NCBI RefSeq assembly: GCF_001718695.1
Contig: NZ_CP013420.1
Span: 620,001-684,000 of the forward strand
Source of the DNA: Burkholderia ubonensis
GTDB taxonomy: Bacteria; Pseudomonadota; Gammaproteobacteria; Burkholderiales; Burkholderiaceae
DNA: 64,000 bases
Direction: 5' to 3'
Part shown: positions 44,772-53,435 of the stretch, in pieces
Numbering within the stretch: the first letter of the stretch is position 1
How the letters are laid out: the number at the start of each line of letters is the position of its first letter
Notes under the pieces: generated by a model
What the model saw: the letters and a program-made list of their open reading frames with translations, nothing else
Told to the model about the DNA's origin: nothing
Databases searched by the model: none
Made by a program: the position numbers and the translations under genes

Positions 44772-45098
44772 TTACAGGTGGCTGTCCAGGAACGCGGTCA
44801 GCTGCGACTTCGACAGTGCGCCGACCTTTTGCGCGGCGGCCGCGCCGTTCTTGAAGAGAATCAGCGTCGGGATGCCGCGCACGCCGAACTTCGCCGGTGT
44901 CGCCTGGTTGTCGTCGACGTTGATCTTCGCGATCTGCAGCTTGTCGCCGTAGTCCTTCGCGACTTCGTCGAGGATCGGGGCAATCATCTTGCACGGGCCG
45001 CACCATTCGGCCCAGAAATCGACGAGCACCGGCTTGTCGGATTTGACGACGTCCTGTTCGAACGATGCGTCGCTGATGTGTTTGATCTGTTCGCTCAT
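44772..45098 (-). CDS. trxA: Thioredoxin 1
   Basis: A 108-residue general disulfide reductase with the active site WCGPC (W32-C36) in [16 protein letters not shown], and the cis-proline region [11 protein letters not shown]. It reduces ribonucleotide reductase and the Prx-type enzymes. ATG at 45098 starts the protein; the frame stays open to 45248, but that is the hairpin-rich leader. It is upstream of rho on the same strand with 200 bp between, the trxA-rho order seen in many proteobacteria. No intrinsic terminator between them is visible, so read-through into rho is likely. Confidence 0.97.
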   Translation of the reverse strand: MSEQIKHISDASFEQDVVKSDKPVLVDFWAEWCGPCKMIAPILDEVAKDYGDKLQIAKINVDDNQATPAKFGVRGIPTLILFKNGAAAAQKVGALSKSQLTAFLDSHL

Positions 45099-45137
45099 TT
45101 GGTCAATACCTCTTTCGGTTCGGGGACTGCCTGCATG

Positions 45138-45177
45138 GCGCCTTCTCGGCGCGCCTGCCGCCCGGCGGGCGGCAGGC
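45138..45177 (-). other. Two adjacent hairpins ahead of trxA
   Basis: A 5-bp stem (GCGCC/GGCGC, 45138-45152) lies directly next to a perfect 11-bp stem with a 3-base loop (45153-45177). Both lie 40-80 bp upstream of the trxA ATG, with no T-run. The wider gap 45178-45452 shows no other gene; trxA promoter elements were not recognised. Confidence 0.7.
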
Positions 45178-45452
45178 CGCTGCGGCAGGTAGCTCCGCAC
45201 TCCGGAAAAGAAGGGCGTAAGCGCTGCGTACCGCGGCTCGCGGGTCATTCGGGCGTCATATTAGCCTAAATTGCTATCCGCTGTTGACGGCGATAGTAGC
45301 CGCTTCGCGAGTAGGGGCACGTACGCCGAAGACCGTTGCGTCACGCAGGTGGAGGCCGGCGCGCAAAATACAAGAGGGCGGTCGCGCCTGTTGCACGCGC
45401 CTGCTTTCGCATGTTCGTTCGAATAACGATCGCATTCGGCGCGAAGCGGTGA

Positions 45453-45458
45453 TAGAAT
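45453..45458 (+). promoter_or_regulatory. -10 box of ffs
   Basis: TAGAAT lies 7 bp before the predicted first base of the 4.5S RNA, the right distance for a sigma-70 start. The -35 region (near 45430) is poor. Confidence 0.6.
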
Positions 45459-45465
45459 GCGCCGT

Positions 45466-45561
45466 GACGGGCCTCCTCGCATGGTGGGCCGGTGAACCTG
45501 GTCAGGTCGGGAACGAAGCAGCCACAGCCGTTTTCCGCCAGTGCCGAGGGTCGGGCTCGTC
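45466..45561 (+). ncRNA. ffs: 4.5S signal recognition particle RNA (ffs)
   Basis: An RNA of about 96 nt forming a single long hairpin. The conserved apical part is plain: GGTCAGGTCGGGAACGAAGC with the GGAA tetraloop, AGCAGCC on the 3' side, and the 5' GGTGAACC/3' side CAGCC internal loops that bind Ffh. The outer ends GACG (45466-45469) and CGTC (45558-45561) pair. It has no C4-type insert, so it is the short bacterial SRP RNA. The exact 5' and 3' ends are estimated to within a few bases. An intrinsic terminator follows 11 bp downstream. With Ffh it targets membrane proteins to FtsY and the Sec translocon. Confidence 0.95.
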
Positions 45562-45572
45562 ACCTTCCTTCT

Positions 45573-45596
45573 CGCCCCGTTCGCAGGGCGTTTTTT
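45573..45596 (+). terminator. Rho-independent terminator of ffs
   Basis: CGCCC and GGGCG form a 5-bp stem with a loop of about 8 bases, followed immediately by TTTTTTATTT. It sits 11 bp after the predicted RNA 3' end. Confidence 0.85.
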
Positions 45597-45683
45597 ATTT
45601 CCGCTCTCCACGCGCTTTTCACGTTTTCGCATGCATCCGTGTTCCGTACCGTTTCGCGTGTCGGCGCGACGCAGCGTTGCTGA

Positions 45684-45689
45684 TACAAT
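45684..45689 (+). promoter_or_regulatory. -10 box placed 6 bp from the dnaX ATG
   Basis: TACAAT ends only 6 bp before the dnaX start codon, so transcription should begin at or within 1 to 2 bases of the ATG. No Shine-Dalgarno sequence precedes the start (CAATTTCCCG). Confidence 0.5.
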
Positions 45690-45695
45690 TTCCCG

Positions 45696-48281
45696 ATGAC
45701 CTATCAAGTTCTCGCACGCAAGTGGCGTCCGAAGGATTTCGCTTCGCTCGTCGGCCAGGAGCACGTCGTCAGGGCGCTCACGCACGCGCTCGACGGCGGG
45801 CGTTTGCATCACGCCTATCTGTTCACGGGCACCCGCGGCGTCGGCAAGACGACGCTGTCGCGGATCTTCGCGAAGGCGCTCAACTGTGAAACCGGCGTGA
45901 CGTCGCAGCCGTGCGGCGTGTGCCGTGCGTGCCGCGAGATCGACGAAGGCCGCTTCGTCGACTACGTCGAAATGGATGCCGCGAGCAACCGCGGCGTCGA
46001 CGAAATGGCCGCGCTGCTCGAACGCGCGGTGTACGCGCCCGTCGATGCGCGCTTCAAGGTCTACATGATCGACGAAGTGCACATGCTGACGAACCACGCG
46101 TTCAACGCGATGCTGAAGACGCTCGAGGAGCCGCCGCCGCACGTCAAGTTCATCCTCGCGACGACCGACCCGCAGAAGATTCCCGTCACGGTGCTGTCGC
46201 GCTGCCTGCAGTTCAACCTCAAGCAGATGCCGGCCGGACACATCGTGTCGCATCTCGAGCGCATCCTTGGCGAAGAGCAGATTACGTTCGAGCCGCAGGC
46301 GCTGCGCCTGCTCGCGCGCGCGGCGCAGGGCAGCATGCGCGATGCGCTGTCGCTGACCGACCAGGCGATCGCCTATTCGGCGAACGAAGTGACGGAAACG
46401 GCCGTGTCGGGGATGCTCGGCGCGCTCGACCAGACCTACATGGTGCGCCTGCTCGACGCGCTCGCGGCTGGCGACGGCACCGAGATTCTCGCGATCGCCG
46501 ACGAAATGTCGCTGCGCAGCCTGTCGTTCTCGACCGCCTTGCAGGATCTCGCCAGCCTGTTGCACCGGATCGCGTGGGCGCAGTTCGCGCCGGGCTCGGT
46601 GCTCGAAGAATGGCCGGAAGCGGCCGACCTGCGTCGGTTCGCGCAGACGCTCAGCCCCGAGCAGGTGCAGCTGTTCTACCAGATCGCGACGGTCGGGCGT
46701 GCGGAACTGGGTCTCGCGCCCGACGAGTACGCGGGCTTCACGATGACGCTGTTGCGGATGCTCGCGTTCGAGCCGGCTGTCGGCTCGGGCAGCGCGCCCG
46801 GTGGTGAGCCCGCCGTGCCGCGTGGGGTGCCGGCGGCTGCGCCGCGCGCGGCTGCTGCTGCTGCCGCTGCTGCCGCTGCGACGCCGCGTGCTGCGGTATC
46901 GGGCGGGGCAGGCGAAGCGGCGCGTCCGCAGGCCGCCGCGCCGGTTGTGCCTGCGGCGCGTTCGGCGTCGGCTCAATCCACCGCGCCGGCCAAATCTTCG
47001 GCACCGAATCAATCTTCGGCGCCGAGCCAATCTTCGGGATCGGACCAATCCACGGCATCGAACCGATCCGCGGCATCGGCACAATCCGCGGCACCGGCCC
47101 AATCCGTGACACCGGACCAATCCACGGCACCGGCACAATCGGCGGCGCCGACCCAATCACAGGCGCCGGCCGAAACCCCGGCACCGGCCCAATCCGCCGA
47201 CGCAGCCGCTACACCCGCCGCGAACCCTGCTGCTGCGCAAGCACCGGTAGTGGCGACGCCCGAAGCACCGGTCGCTGCTTCCGCGCAACCGCCGTCGGCA
47301 GCGCGCGCCGCACCGGCAAACGATGCACGTCCGTCGGCGCCGTCAGATCCTGACGCGTCCGCTGTCGCACCGCGCAGCGCGGCCCCCGCACCGTCCGCCG
47401 AGCCGGCACCGCGCACCGCGCCGGCCGAGCCTGCGCCGGCCGAGTCGGCGCCGCGTGCCTCCGCCCGCGGCGGCGCCGCCGCGGCGCTCGATGTGCTGCG
47501 CAACGCCGGCATGCGCGTGTCGCCCGATCGCTCGCGGCCCGGCGCCGCGCCGAAGGCAGCCGCCGCACAACCGGCGGCCGAAAAGCCCGCGCCGTCGCGT
47601 CCGGCCGTCGTGGTGCCCACTCCGCGAGCCGCCGCCCGCGCGCCGCAGCCCGATACGCGTCAGGCGCCGCCGCCTTGGGAAGACATTCCGCCGGACGAGT
47701 ACGTGCCGCTCAGCGCGGACGAGATGTTCGGCGGTCCGCCCGACGACGGCTTCGTGCCGGTGTTCGACAGCGGGCCGGACGACGTGCGCGTCGCGCCGAA
47801 GCCGGCCGCGTCCGCGCCGGTCGACACGCGCCCACTGCCGCCCGCCATCGCGCTCGATCCGATCGGTTTCGACGGCGAGTGGCCGGCGCTGGCCGCGCGG
47901 CTGCCGCTGAAGGGCGTCGCGTACCAACTCGCGTTCAACAGCGAGCTGACGGCGGTCGACGCGACGACGCTCAAGCTGTCCGTGCCGGTGCCGCAATACG
48001 CGGATGCGGCGCAGGTCGCGAAACTGAAGGCCGCCCTCGCGGATGCGCTGGGCAAGCCGGTCGACGTCGCCGTCGAGGTCGGGCCCGCGCGACGCACCGC
48101 GGCGGCGCTCGACGCGGCCGCGCGCGCGGCGCGCCAGCGCGAAGCGGAGCAGGAGATTCACGCGGATCCGTTCGTCCAGCAGCTCGTGCGCGACTTCGAC
48201 GCACGCATCGTCGACGGCTCGGTGCGTCCGCTCGCGGATGCCGCCGCATCGGCGGATGGCGCGTCGCCGACGTTGCATTGA
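45696..48281 (+). CDS. dnaX: DNA polymerase III subunits gamma and tau
   Basis: An 861-residue clamp-loader ATPase. The AAA+ domain occupies residues 1-240, with Walker A GTRGVGKTTLSRIFAKAL, zinc-binding cysteines (CETGVTSQPCGVCRAC), Walker B MIDEVHML and the SRC motif VLSRCLQF. Domain III follows to about residue 375. A long low-complexity region (about residues 380-690) contains a 13-copy hexapeptide repeat. The tau C-terminal domain (FDGEWPALAARLPLKGVAYQ) that binds the polymerase alpha subunit is intact. No A AAA AAG slippery heptamer was seen, so a gamma form by frameshift is not evident. The ATG at 45696 lacks a ribosome binding site. Confidence 0.96.
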   Translation: MTYQVLARKWRPKDFASLVGQEHVVRALTHALDGGRLHHAYLFTGTRGVGKTTLSRIFAKALNCETGVTSQPCGVCRACREIDEGRFVDYVEMDAASNRGVDEMAALLERAVYAPVDARFKVYMIDEVHMLTNHAFNAMLKTLEEPPPHVKFILATTDPQKIPVTVLSRCLQFNLKQMPAGHIVSHLERILGEEQITFEPQALRLLARAAQGSMRDALSLTDQAIAYSANEVTETAVSGMLGALDQTYMVRLLDALAAGDGTEILAIADEMSLRSLSFSTALQDLASLLHRIAWAQFAPGSVLEEWPEAADLRRFAQTLSPEQVQLFYQIATVGRAELGLAPDEYAGFTMTLLRMLAFEPAVGSGSAPGGEPAVPRGVPAAAPRAAAAAAAAAAATPRAAVSGGAGEAARPQAAAPVVPAARSASAQSTAPAKSSAPNQSSAPSQSSGSDQSTASNRSAASAQSAAPAQSVTPDQSTAPAQSAAPTQSQAPAETPAPAQSADAAATPAANPAAAQAPVVATPEAPVAASAQPPSAARAAPANDARPSAPSDPDASAVAPRSAAPAPSAEPAPRTAPAEPAPAESAPRASARGGAAAALDVLRNAGMRVSPDRSRPGAAPKAAAAQPAAEKPAPSRPAVVVPTPRAAARAPQPDTRQAPPPWEDIPPDEYVPLSADEMFGGPPDDGFVPVFDSGPDDVRVAPKPAASAPVDTRPLPPAIALDPIGFDGEWPALAARLPLKGVAYQLAFNSELTAVDATTLKLSVPVPQYADAAQVAKLKAALADALGKPVDVAVEVGPARRTAAALDAAARAARQREAEQEIHADPFVQQLVRDFDARIVDGSVRPLADAAASADGASPTLH
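46971..47204 (+). repeat. 18-bp minisatellite in dnaX (13 hexapeptide repeats)
   Basis: Thirteen in-frame 18-bp units encode variants of xQSxAP (AQSTAP, NQSSAP, DQSTAP and so on), residues 426-503 of DnaX. The units differ at 2 to 8 positions, with a common CAATC(C/T) core, so they look like an old, diverged repeat array. Confidence 0.9.
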
Positions 48282-48395
48282 ACTGCATCGAACCGCATTG
48301 AACGATAAGCACCGCGACAGGCACAAGTCACGCCCATGCACATTGCCGGCACGCGCCGCGTGCCGGTTTTCACACGATCAAGAAGGAGTATTCCC

Positions 48396-48722
48396 ATGTT
48401 GAAAGGCAACATCGCCGGACTGATGAAGCAAGCGCAGCAAATGCAGGAAAACATGAAGAAGATGCAGGAGCAGCTTGCGCAGATCGAGGTCGAAGGGCAG
48501 TCGGGCGCGGGCCTCGTCAAGGTGACGATGACCTGCCGCAACGAAGTGCGCCGCGTGTCGATCGACCCGAGCCTGCTCGCGGACGACAAGGACATGCTCG
48601 AGGATCTCGTGGCTGCCGCGTTCAACGATGCCGTGCGCAAGGCCGAGGCGACGTCGCAGGAGAAGATGAGCGGCATGACGGCCGGCCTGCCGCTGCCGCC
48701 GGGCTTCAAGCTGCCGTTCTGA
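48396..48722 (+). CDS. YbaB/EbfC family nucleoid-associated protein
   Basis: A 108-residue DNA-binding protein forming dimers with a tweezer-like shape and binding DNA non-specifically. The sequence starts [20 protein letters not shown], a helix that dimerises, followed by the beta core [20 protein letters not shown] and the C-terminal [12 protein letters not shown]. Its place between dnaX and recR is highly conserved in bacteria. The start at 48396 has a strong AGAAGGAG site. The next gene starts 31 bp downstream. Confidence 0.95.
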   Translation: MLKGNIAGLMKQAQQMQENMKKMQEQLAQIEVEGQSGAGLVKVTMTCRNEVRRVSIDPSLLADDKDMLEDLVAAAFNDAVRKAEATSQEKMSGMTAGLPLPPGFKLPF

Positions 48723-48753
48723 GCGGCGCGTCCGTCCAGGCATCCGTCGACGT

Positions 48754-49350
48754 ATGAAACAGCCGTCCGCCTTGTCCGCCCTCGTCGAAGCGCTGCGCGT
48801 GCTGCCCGGCGTCGGGCCGAAATCCGCGCAACGCATGGCGTACCACCTGATGCAGCACGATCGGGAGGGGGCGGAGCGGCTTGGCCGTTCGCTGCTGTTC
48901 GCGACCGAGCATCTGCAGCACTGCGAGAAGTGCAATACGTTCACGGAGGCGCAGATCTGCGAGGTCTGCAGCGATACGGAGCGTGATCCGACGCTGCTGT
49001 GCGTCGTCGAGACGCCGGCCGACCAGATCATGCTCGAACAGACGATGACCTATCGCGGGCTGTATTTCGTGCTGATGGGGCGGTTGAGCCCGCTCGACGG
49101 CATCGGCCCGAAGGAAATCCATTTCGACCGGCTGGTGCGGCGCGCGTCCGACGGCATCGTCAAGGAGGTCGTGCTCGCGACCAACTTCACGAACGAAGGC
49201 GAGGCCACCGCCCACTATCTCGGCCAGACGCTGAAGGCGCGCGGGCTCGCGGTGACGCGTCTCGCGCGCGGCGTGCCGGTCGGCGGGGAGCTGGAATACG
49301 TCGACGCGGGCACGATCGCGCGCGCGATGCTCGACCGCCGCACGATGTAA
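48754..49350 (+). CDS. recR: Recombination mediator RecR
   Basis: A 198-residue ring-forming protein that, with RecF/RecO, loads RecA on gapped DNA. The N-terminal helix-hairpin-helix is [17 protein letters not shown]. The zinc finger has four cysteines ([18 protein letters not shown]), and the Toprim domain ([16 protein letters not shown] to [17 protein letters not shown]) follows. The start at 48754 has no clear ribosome binding site, so translation may depend on the upstream dnaX-ybaB transcript. Confidence 0.96.
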   Translation: MKQPSALSALVEALRVLPGVGPKSAQRMAYHLMQHDREGAERLGRSLLFATEHLQHCEKCNTFTEAQICEVCSDTERDPTLLCVVETPADQIMLEQTMTYRGLYFVLMGRLSPLDGIGPKEIHFDRLVRRASDGIVKEVVLATNFTNEGEATAHYLGQTLKARGLAVTRLARGVPVGGELEYVDAGTIARAMLDRRTM

Positions 49351-49406
49351 CGCTACGGCCGCCGCTGATTGATCTGGCGGCGCCGTTCCTCATGCCAGGG
49401 AGGCAC

Positions 49407-50612
49407 ATGAGCACCAGCCAGGGCCCGCTCGCGGGCGTCAAAGTGCTCGAATTCGGTACGCTGATCGCCGGGCCCTTTGCGTCGCGGCTCTTTGCCGAAT
49501 TCGGCGCGGAAGTCATCAAGATCGAGGATCCGAACGGCGGCGATCCGCTGCGCAAGTGGCGCAAGCTGCATCCGGAGACGGGCGGCACGTCACTGTGGTG
49601 GTCGGTCCAGGCGCGCAACAAGAAATCGGTCACGCTCAATCTGAAATCGGACGCCGGCAAGACGATCGCGCGTCAGCTCGCGCGCGACGCGGACATCGTG
49701 ATCGAGAATTTCCGCCCGGGCCTGCTCGAGAAGCTCGGGCTCGGCTACGACGTGCTGTCAGCCGAGAACCCCGGCCTCGTGATGGTGCGCCTGTCCGGCT
49801 ACGGGCAGACCGGCCCGTATCGCGACCGGCCCGGCTTCGGCGCGATCGCCGAATCGATGGGCGGGCTGCGCCACATCACCGGCTATCCCGACTTGCCGCC
49901 GCCGCGCATCGGCATCTCGATCGGCGATTCGATCGCCGCGCTGCATGGCGTGATCGGCGCGATGATGGCGCTGCATCATCGCAACATGAACGGCGGCGCG
50001 GGGCAGGTGGTCGACGTCGCGCTGTACGAAGCGGTGTTCAACATGATGGAAAGCGTCGTGCCGGAATACGGCGTGTACGGGATGGTGCGCGAGCGCACCG
50101 GCGCGTCGTTGCCGGGCATCGTGCCGTCGAACACCTACGCGTGCCGCGACGGCAGCATCGTGATCGGCGGCAACAGCGACCCGATCTTCAAGCGGCTGAT
50201 GAAGGCGATCGAACGCGACGACCTCGCCGACGATCCGGCGCTCGCGCGCAACGACGGGCGCGTGCCGCGCACCCGGGAGATCGACGACGCGATCGCCGCG
50301 TGGCTCGCGCCGCGCACGATCGACGAGGCGCTCACGGTGCTCAACGCGGCGGACGTGCCGGCCGGGCGGATCTATAGCGTCGCCGACATGTTCACCGACC
50401 CGCAGTTCGTTGCGCGGCAGATGATCCAGCGCTTCAAGCTCGCCGACGGCACCGACATTCCGCTGCCGAACGTCACGCCGAAACTGTCCGGCACGCCGGG
50501 CGAAACGCGCTGGCTCGGGCCCGAGCTCGGCGAGCATACCGACGAGGTGCTGCGCGGTCTCGGCTATGACGCGCAGGCGATCGCGGCGCTGCGCGAAGCC
50601 GGCGCGATCTGA
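49407..50612 (+). CDS. CaiB/BaiF family CoA-transferase
   Basis: A 401-residue family III CoA-transferase. The N-terminal LAGVKVLEFGTLIAGPFASR is the conserved first block, followed by GAEVIKIEDPNGGDPLR and the ENFRPGLLEKLGLGYDVL block. The catalytic Asp should be in the VDVALYEAVFNMM region. These enzymes swap CoA between acyl groups such as formyl, carnitine or succinyl; the substrate here is unknown. The start at 49407 has a strong AGGGAGG site. The gene stands alone between recR and surE, with 56 and 105 bp gaps. Confidence 0.87.
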   Translation: MSTSQGPLAGVKVLEFGTLIAGPFASRLFAEFGAEVIKIEDPNGGDPLRKWRKLHPETGGTSLWWSVQARNKKSVTLNLKSDAGKTIARQLARDADIVIENFRPGLLEKLGLGYDVLSAENPGLVMVRLSGYGQTGPYRDRPGFGAIAESMGGLRHITGYPDLPPPRIGISIGDSIAALHGVIGAMMALHHRNMNGGAGQVVDVALYEAVFNMMESVVPEYGVYGMVRERTGASLPGIVPSNTYACRDGSIVIGGNSDPIFKRLMKAIERDDLADDPALARNDGRVPRTREIDDAIAAWLAPRTIDEALTVLNAADVPAGRIYSVADMFTDPQFVARQMIQRFKLADGTDIPLPNVTPKLSGTPGETRWLGPELGEHTDEVLRGLGYDAQAIAALREAGAI

Positions 50613-50705
50613 CCGGGAAGGCCGCCGCGCAACGCGGCGGCGCATGCCGCGCGAGCGCGCGTTTGCACGGGCCGGACTGTCGCTCTCGCGCCATCTTTCC
50701 TCGGT

Positions 50706-50711
50706 TACAAT
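50706..50711 (+). promoter_or_regulatory. -10 box placed 6 bp from the surE ATG
   Basis: TACAAT ends 6 bp before the surE start codon (then CGCCGC), so the transcript would start at about the ATG itself, and no ribosome binding site is present. This suggests a leaderless mRNA for surE. Confidence 0.5.
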
Positions 50712-50717
50712 CGCCGC

Positions 50718-51479
50718 ATGCGAATCCTACTCAGCAACGACGACGGCTATCTCGCCCCCGGTCTCGCGGCGCTTCACGACGCGCTGCAGCCGCTGGCCGA
50801 ACTCACGGTGACGGCGCCTGAGCAGAACTGCAGCGGCGCATCGAATTCCCTGACCTTGTCGCGACCGCTGTCGATCCAGCGCTCCGCGAGTACGGGTTTC
50901 TTCTATGTGAACGGCACGCCGACCGATTCGGTGCACATCGCGCTGACCGGCATGCTCGATACGAAGCCGGACCTCGTCGTGTCGGGGATCAACAACGGCC
51001 AGAACATGGGCGAGGACACGCTCTATTCGGGGACAGTTGCGGCGGCGACCGAAGGCATCATGTTCGGCGTGCCCGCGATCGCGTTCTCGCTGGTCGACAA
51101 GGACTGGGCGCATCTTGCCGACGCCGCGCGCGTTGCCGCCGAGATCGTGCAGCACTATCTCGCGCATCCGCTGCCGGGCCAGCCGTTGCTGAACGTCAAC
51201 ATCCCGAACCTGCCTTACGACGAGCTGAAAGGCTGGAAGGTCACGCGCCTCGGCAAGCGTCATCCGTCGCAGCCGGTGATCCGCCAGACCAACCCGCGCG
51301 GCGAGCCGATCTACTGGATCGGGCCGGCAGGGGCGGCGCTGGATGCGAGCGAAGGCACCGATTTCCATGCGGTCGCAAACGGTTTCGTGTCGATCACGCC
51401 GCTGCAGCTCGATCTCACGCATACGCACATGCTGCCCGCGACGCACGACTGGGTGCGCGCCGGGGGGCACGCTTCATGA
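50718..51479 (+). CDS. surE: 5'/3'-nucleotidase SurE
   Basis: A 253-residue metal-dependent phosphatase acting on 5'- and 3'-nucleotides and short polyphosphate, important for survival in stationary phase. The signature [20 protein letters not shown] (metal-binding Asp pair) is at the N-terminus, then [14 protein letters not shown] and [20 protein letters not shown]. The length is typical. It overlaps pcm by 4 bp (ATGA at 51476-51479), and the surE-pcm-nlpD-rpoS order is the proteobacterial one. Confidence 0.97.
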   Translation: MRILLSNDDGYLAPGLAALHDALQPLAELTVTAPEQNCSGASNSLTLSRPLSIQRSASTGFFYVNGTPTDSVHIALTGMLDTKPDLVVSGINNGQNMGEDTLYSGTVAAATEGIMFGVPAIAFSLVDKDWAHLADAARVAAEIVQHYLAHPLPGQPLLNVNIPNLPYDELKGWKVTRLGKRHPSQPVIRQTNPRGEPIYWIGPAGAALDASEGTDFHAVANGFVSITPLQLDLTHTHMLPATHDWVRAGGHAS

Positions 51480-52528
51480 GCGGCGAGCGCGCGAAGCGGT
51501 TCCCGCTTGCGCTCGAAGACCTCAAGCGGGCGCCGCGCAAGGCCGAGGGCCGGGCGGACGAGCGCCGTGCTGCGGGCGACGGCACGCGCCAGCGGTTGTC
51601 GGCCGGCGCGTCCGCGCGAGGCGGCGCGGTGGCGACGCCGCGGGCGTCCGATCCGCCTGGCGCGTCCAGGCCGGGCGCGGCGCCTGCGCCCAAGCCCGCT
51701 GCTGCGCCAAAACCGATTGCACCCAAGCTGGTGACGCCCGTCGCGGCCACGCGCAAACCGGCGGCGCCGAAGCCGCCCGCGCCCGGGCTGGCGGCCGGCA
51801 AGCCTGCCGCGCCACCAGCTGCGCCGAAAGCTGTCTCCAAGCCCGCGATGCAAATGCAGAATGCCGCGCTGGCCGGCGCGCATGCGCTGACGTCTGAACG
51901 CGTGCGCGAACGGATGGTCGAACGGCTACGCGCGAACGGCGTCGCCGACGCCCGCGTGCTGGAGGCCATGGCCGCGGTGCCGCGCCACCTGTTCGTGGAT
52001 CCCGGGCTCGCGACGCAGGCCTACGAGGATTCCGCGCTGCCGATCGGCCACCAGCAGACGATTTCGAAGCCGTCGGTCGTCGCGCGGATGATTGAACTCG
52101 CGATGGCCGGCCGCACCCTCGAGCGCGTGCTGGAAATCGGCACCGGCTGCGGCTACCAGGCCGCCGTGCTGAGCCATGTGGCGCGCGACGTGTATTCGAT
52201 TGAACGCATCAAGCCGCTCTACGAGCGCGCGAAGCTGAACCTGCGGCCGCTGCGCGTGCCGAACATCCGTCTCCACTACGGCGACGGGCGCGTGGGCCTG
52301 CCGTCCGCGGGGCCGTTCGACGCGATCGTGATCGCCGCGGCCGGGCTCGATGTGCCGCAGGCGCTACTCGAGCAGCTGGCGATCGGCGGGCGGCTCGTCG
52401 CGCCGGTCGGCGGGCAGAGCGGGCAGCCCCAGGTGCTCACGCTCGTCGAGCGCGTCGCGCCCGCACAGTGGCGGGAGTCGCGGCTTGATCGCGTTTTCTT
52501 TGTCCCTTTAAAATCCGGAGTAATTTGA
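51476..52528 (+). CDS. pcm: Protein-L-isoaspartate O-methyltransferase with N-terminal extension
   Basis: A 350-residue SAM-dependent repair enzyme that methylates isoaspartyl residues in aged proteins. The catalytic core (about residues 135-350) shows [19 protein letters not shown] (SAM motif I), the [15 protein letters not shown] substrate loop and [13 protein letters not shown]. The core matches the usual 210 to 220 residues. The first 130 residues are an Ala/Pro/Lys-rich extension ([15 protein letters not shown] style) not found in E. coli Pcm. The start overlaps the surE stop; the last codon overlaps the TTG of nlpD. Confidence 0.93.
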   Translation: MSGERAKRFPLALEDLKRAPRKAEGRADERRAAGDGTRQRLSAGASARGGAVATPRASDPPGASRPGAAPAPKPAAAPKPIAPKLVTPVAATRKPAAPKPPAPGLAAGKPAAPPAAPKAVSKPAMQMQNAALAGAHALTSERVRERMVERLRANGVADARVLEAMAAVPRHLFVDPGLATQAYEDSALPIGHQQTISKPSVVARMIELAMAGRTLERVLEIGTGCGYQAAVLSHVARDVYSIERIKPLYERAKLNLRPLRVPNIRLHYGDGRVGLPSAGPFDAIVIAAAGLDVPQALLEQLAIGGRLVAPVGGQSGQPQVLTLVERVAPAQWRESRLDRVFFVPLKSGVI

Positions 52529-53424
52529 AACCGATGAGTATGTTGCGCGCGATGCAAAACAAACGTTCCAAGGAACCGCTCACGCTCGCCCAGCGCGCGA
52601 TCTGTGTGGCCGCGTTCACCACGCTACTGGCCGCCTGTGCGACGCGGCTCGACAACGCGCCCGTCGTCGACCGCTCCGGCTCGCTCGGCACGACGCCCGC
52701 CGTGCAGCCGGCGGTTCCGCTCGGCCCGCCTCCTCCGGGTTACTACCGTGTGAAGCCGGGCGATACGCTGTACCGGATTGCACTGGAGAACGGACAGAAC
52801 TACCGCGACATCGCCGCGTGGAACAACCTGGCGAATCCGAATCAGATCGAAGTCGACCAGCTGTTGCGCGTCGCGCCGCCGGGCGGCGCGGCAGCCGCCG
52901 GCGTTGCGCCGGGCGCCGCGCCCATCACGGGCGGCGGCGTCGCGACCGCGCCGCTGAGCAGCGGCCCGGCCACGCCTGCCCGCGGCGCGTCGGCAGCCAC
53001 CGCCGCGTCGCCCGCTGCCGCGGCGGCGTCGAGCGACACGTCGGCGGCGCCGAGCGGCCCCGTCACGTTCGCATGGCCCGCGCGCGGCCCGGTGCTGAAC
53101 AATTTCGACGACGCGAAGAACAAGGGCGTCAACATCGGCGGCGCGTCCGGCGAGATCGTGAAGGCGGCGGCGGACGGCCGCGTCGTCTACGCGGGCAACG
53201 GCCTGCGTGGCTACGGCAACCTCATTATCATCAAGCACGACGCAACTTACCTCACGGCATATGCACACAATCGCGCTTTGATGGTAAAAGAGGGGGACGC
53301 GGTGACGAAGGGGCAGAAGATCGCCGAGATGGGTAATAGCGATGCCGACCGCGTGATGCTGCATTTCGAGGTTCGCCGTCAGGGTAAACCTGTCGATCCG
53401 CTGAAGTATTTGCCGCCTCAATAA
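52525..53424 (+). CDS. nlpD: NlpD-like lipoprotein, LysM plus degenerate M23 domain
   Basis: An outer-membrane lipoprotein of about 299 residues. The lipobox is in [14 protein letters not shown] LysM domain ([18 protein letters not shown]) binds peptidoglycan, and a C-terminal M23/LytM domain follows. The M23 core keeps one His (TAYAHNRAL) but has LHFEVR where active enzymes have HxH. It is therefore a degenerate LytM factor that likely activates the amidase AmiC at division, as E. coli NlpD does. Start choice: TTG at 52525 (overlapping the pcm stop, GGAG 4 bp upstream) or ATG at 52534. rpoS follows after 11 bp, and its promoter may lie inside nlpD. Confidence 0.92.
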   Translation: MKPMSMLRAMQNKRSKEPLTLAQRAICVAAFTTLLAACATRLDNAPVVDRSGSLGTTPAVQPAVPLGPPPPGYYRVKPGDTLYRIALENGQNYRDIAAWNNLANPNQIEVDQLLRVAPPGGAAAAGVAPGAAPITGGGVATAPLSSGPATPARGASAATAASPAAAAASSDTSAAPSGPVTFAWPARGPVLNNFDDAKNKGVNIGGASGEIVKAAADGRVVYAGNGLRGYGNLIIIKHDATYLTAYAHNRALMVKEGDAVTKGQKIAEMGNSDADRVMLHFEVRRQGKPVDPLKYLPPQ

Positions 53425-53435
53425 CCGAGACGACC

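Noticed and set aside
45099..45248. 50-codon N-terminal extension of trxA
   Set aside because: Arg/Pro-rich, includes the hairpin region, and is absent from thioredoxins; [10 protein letters not shown] at 45098 is the standard start.
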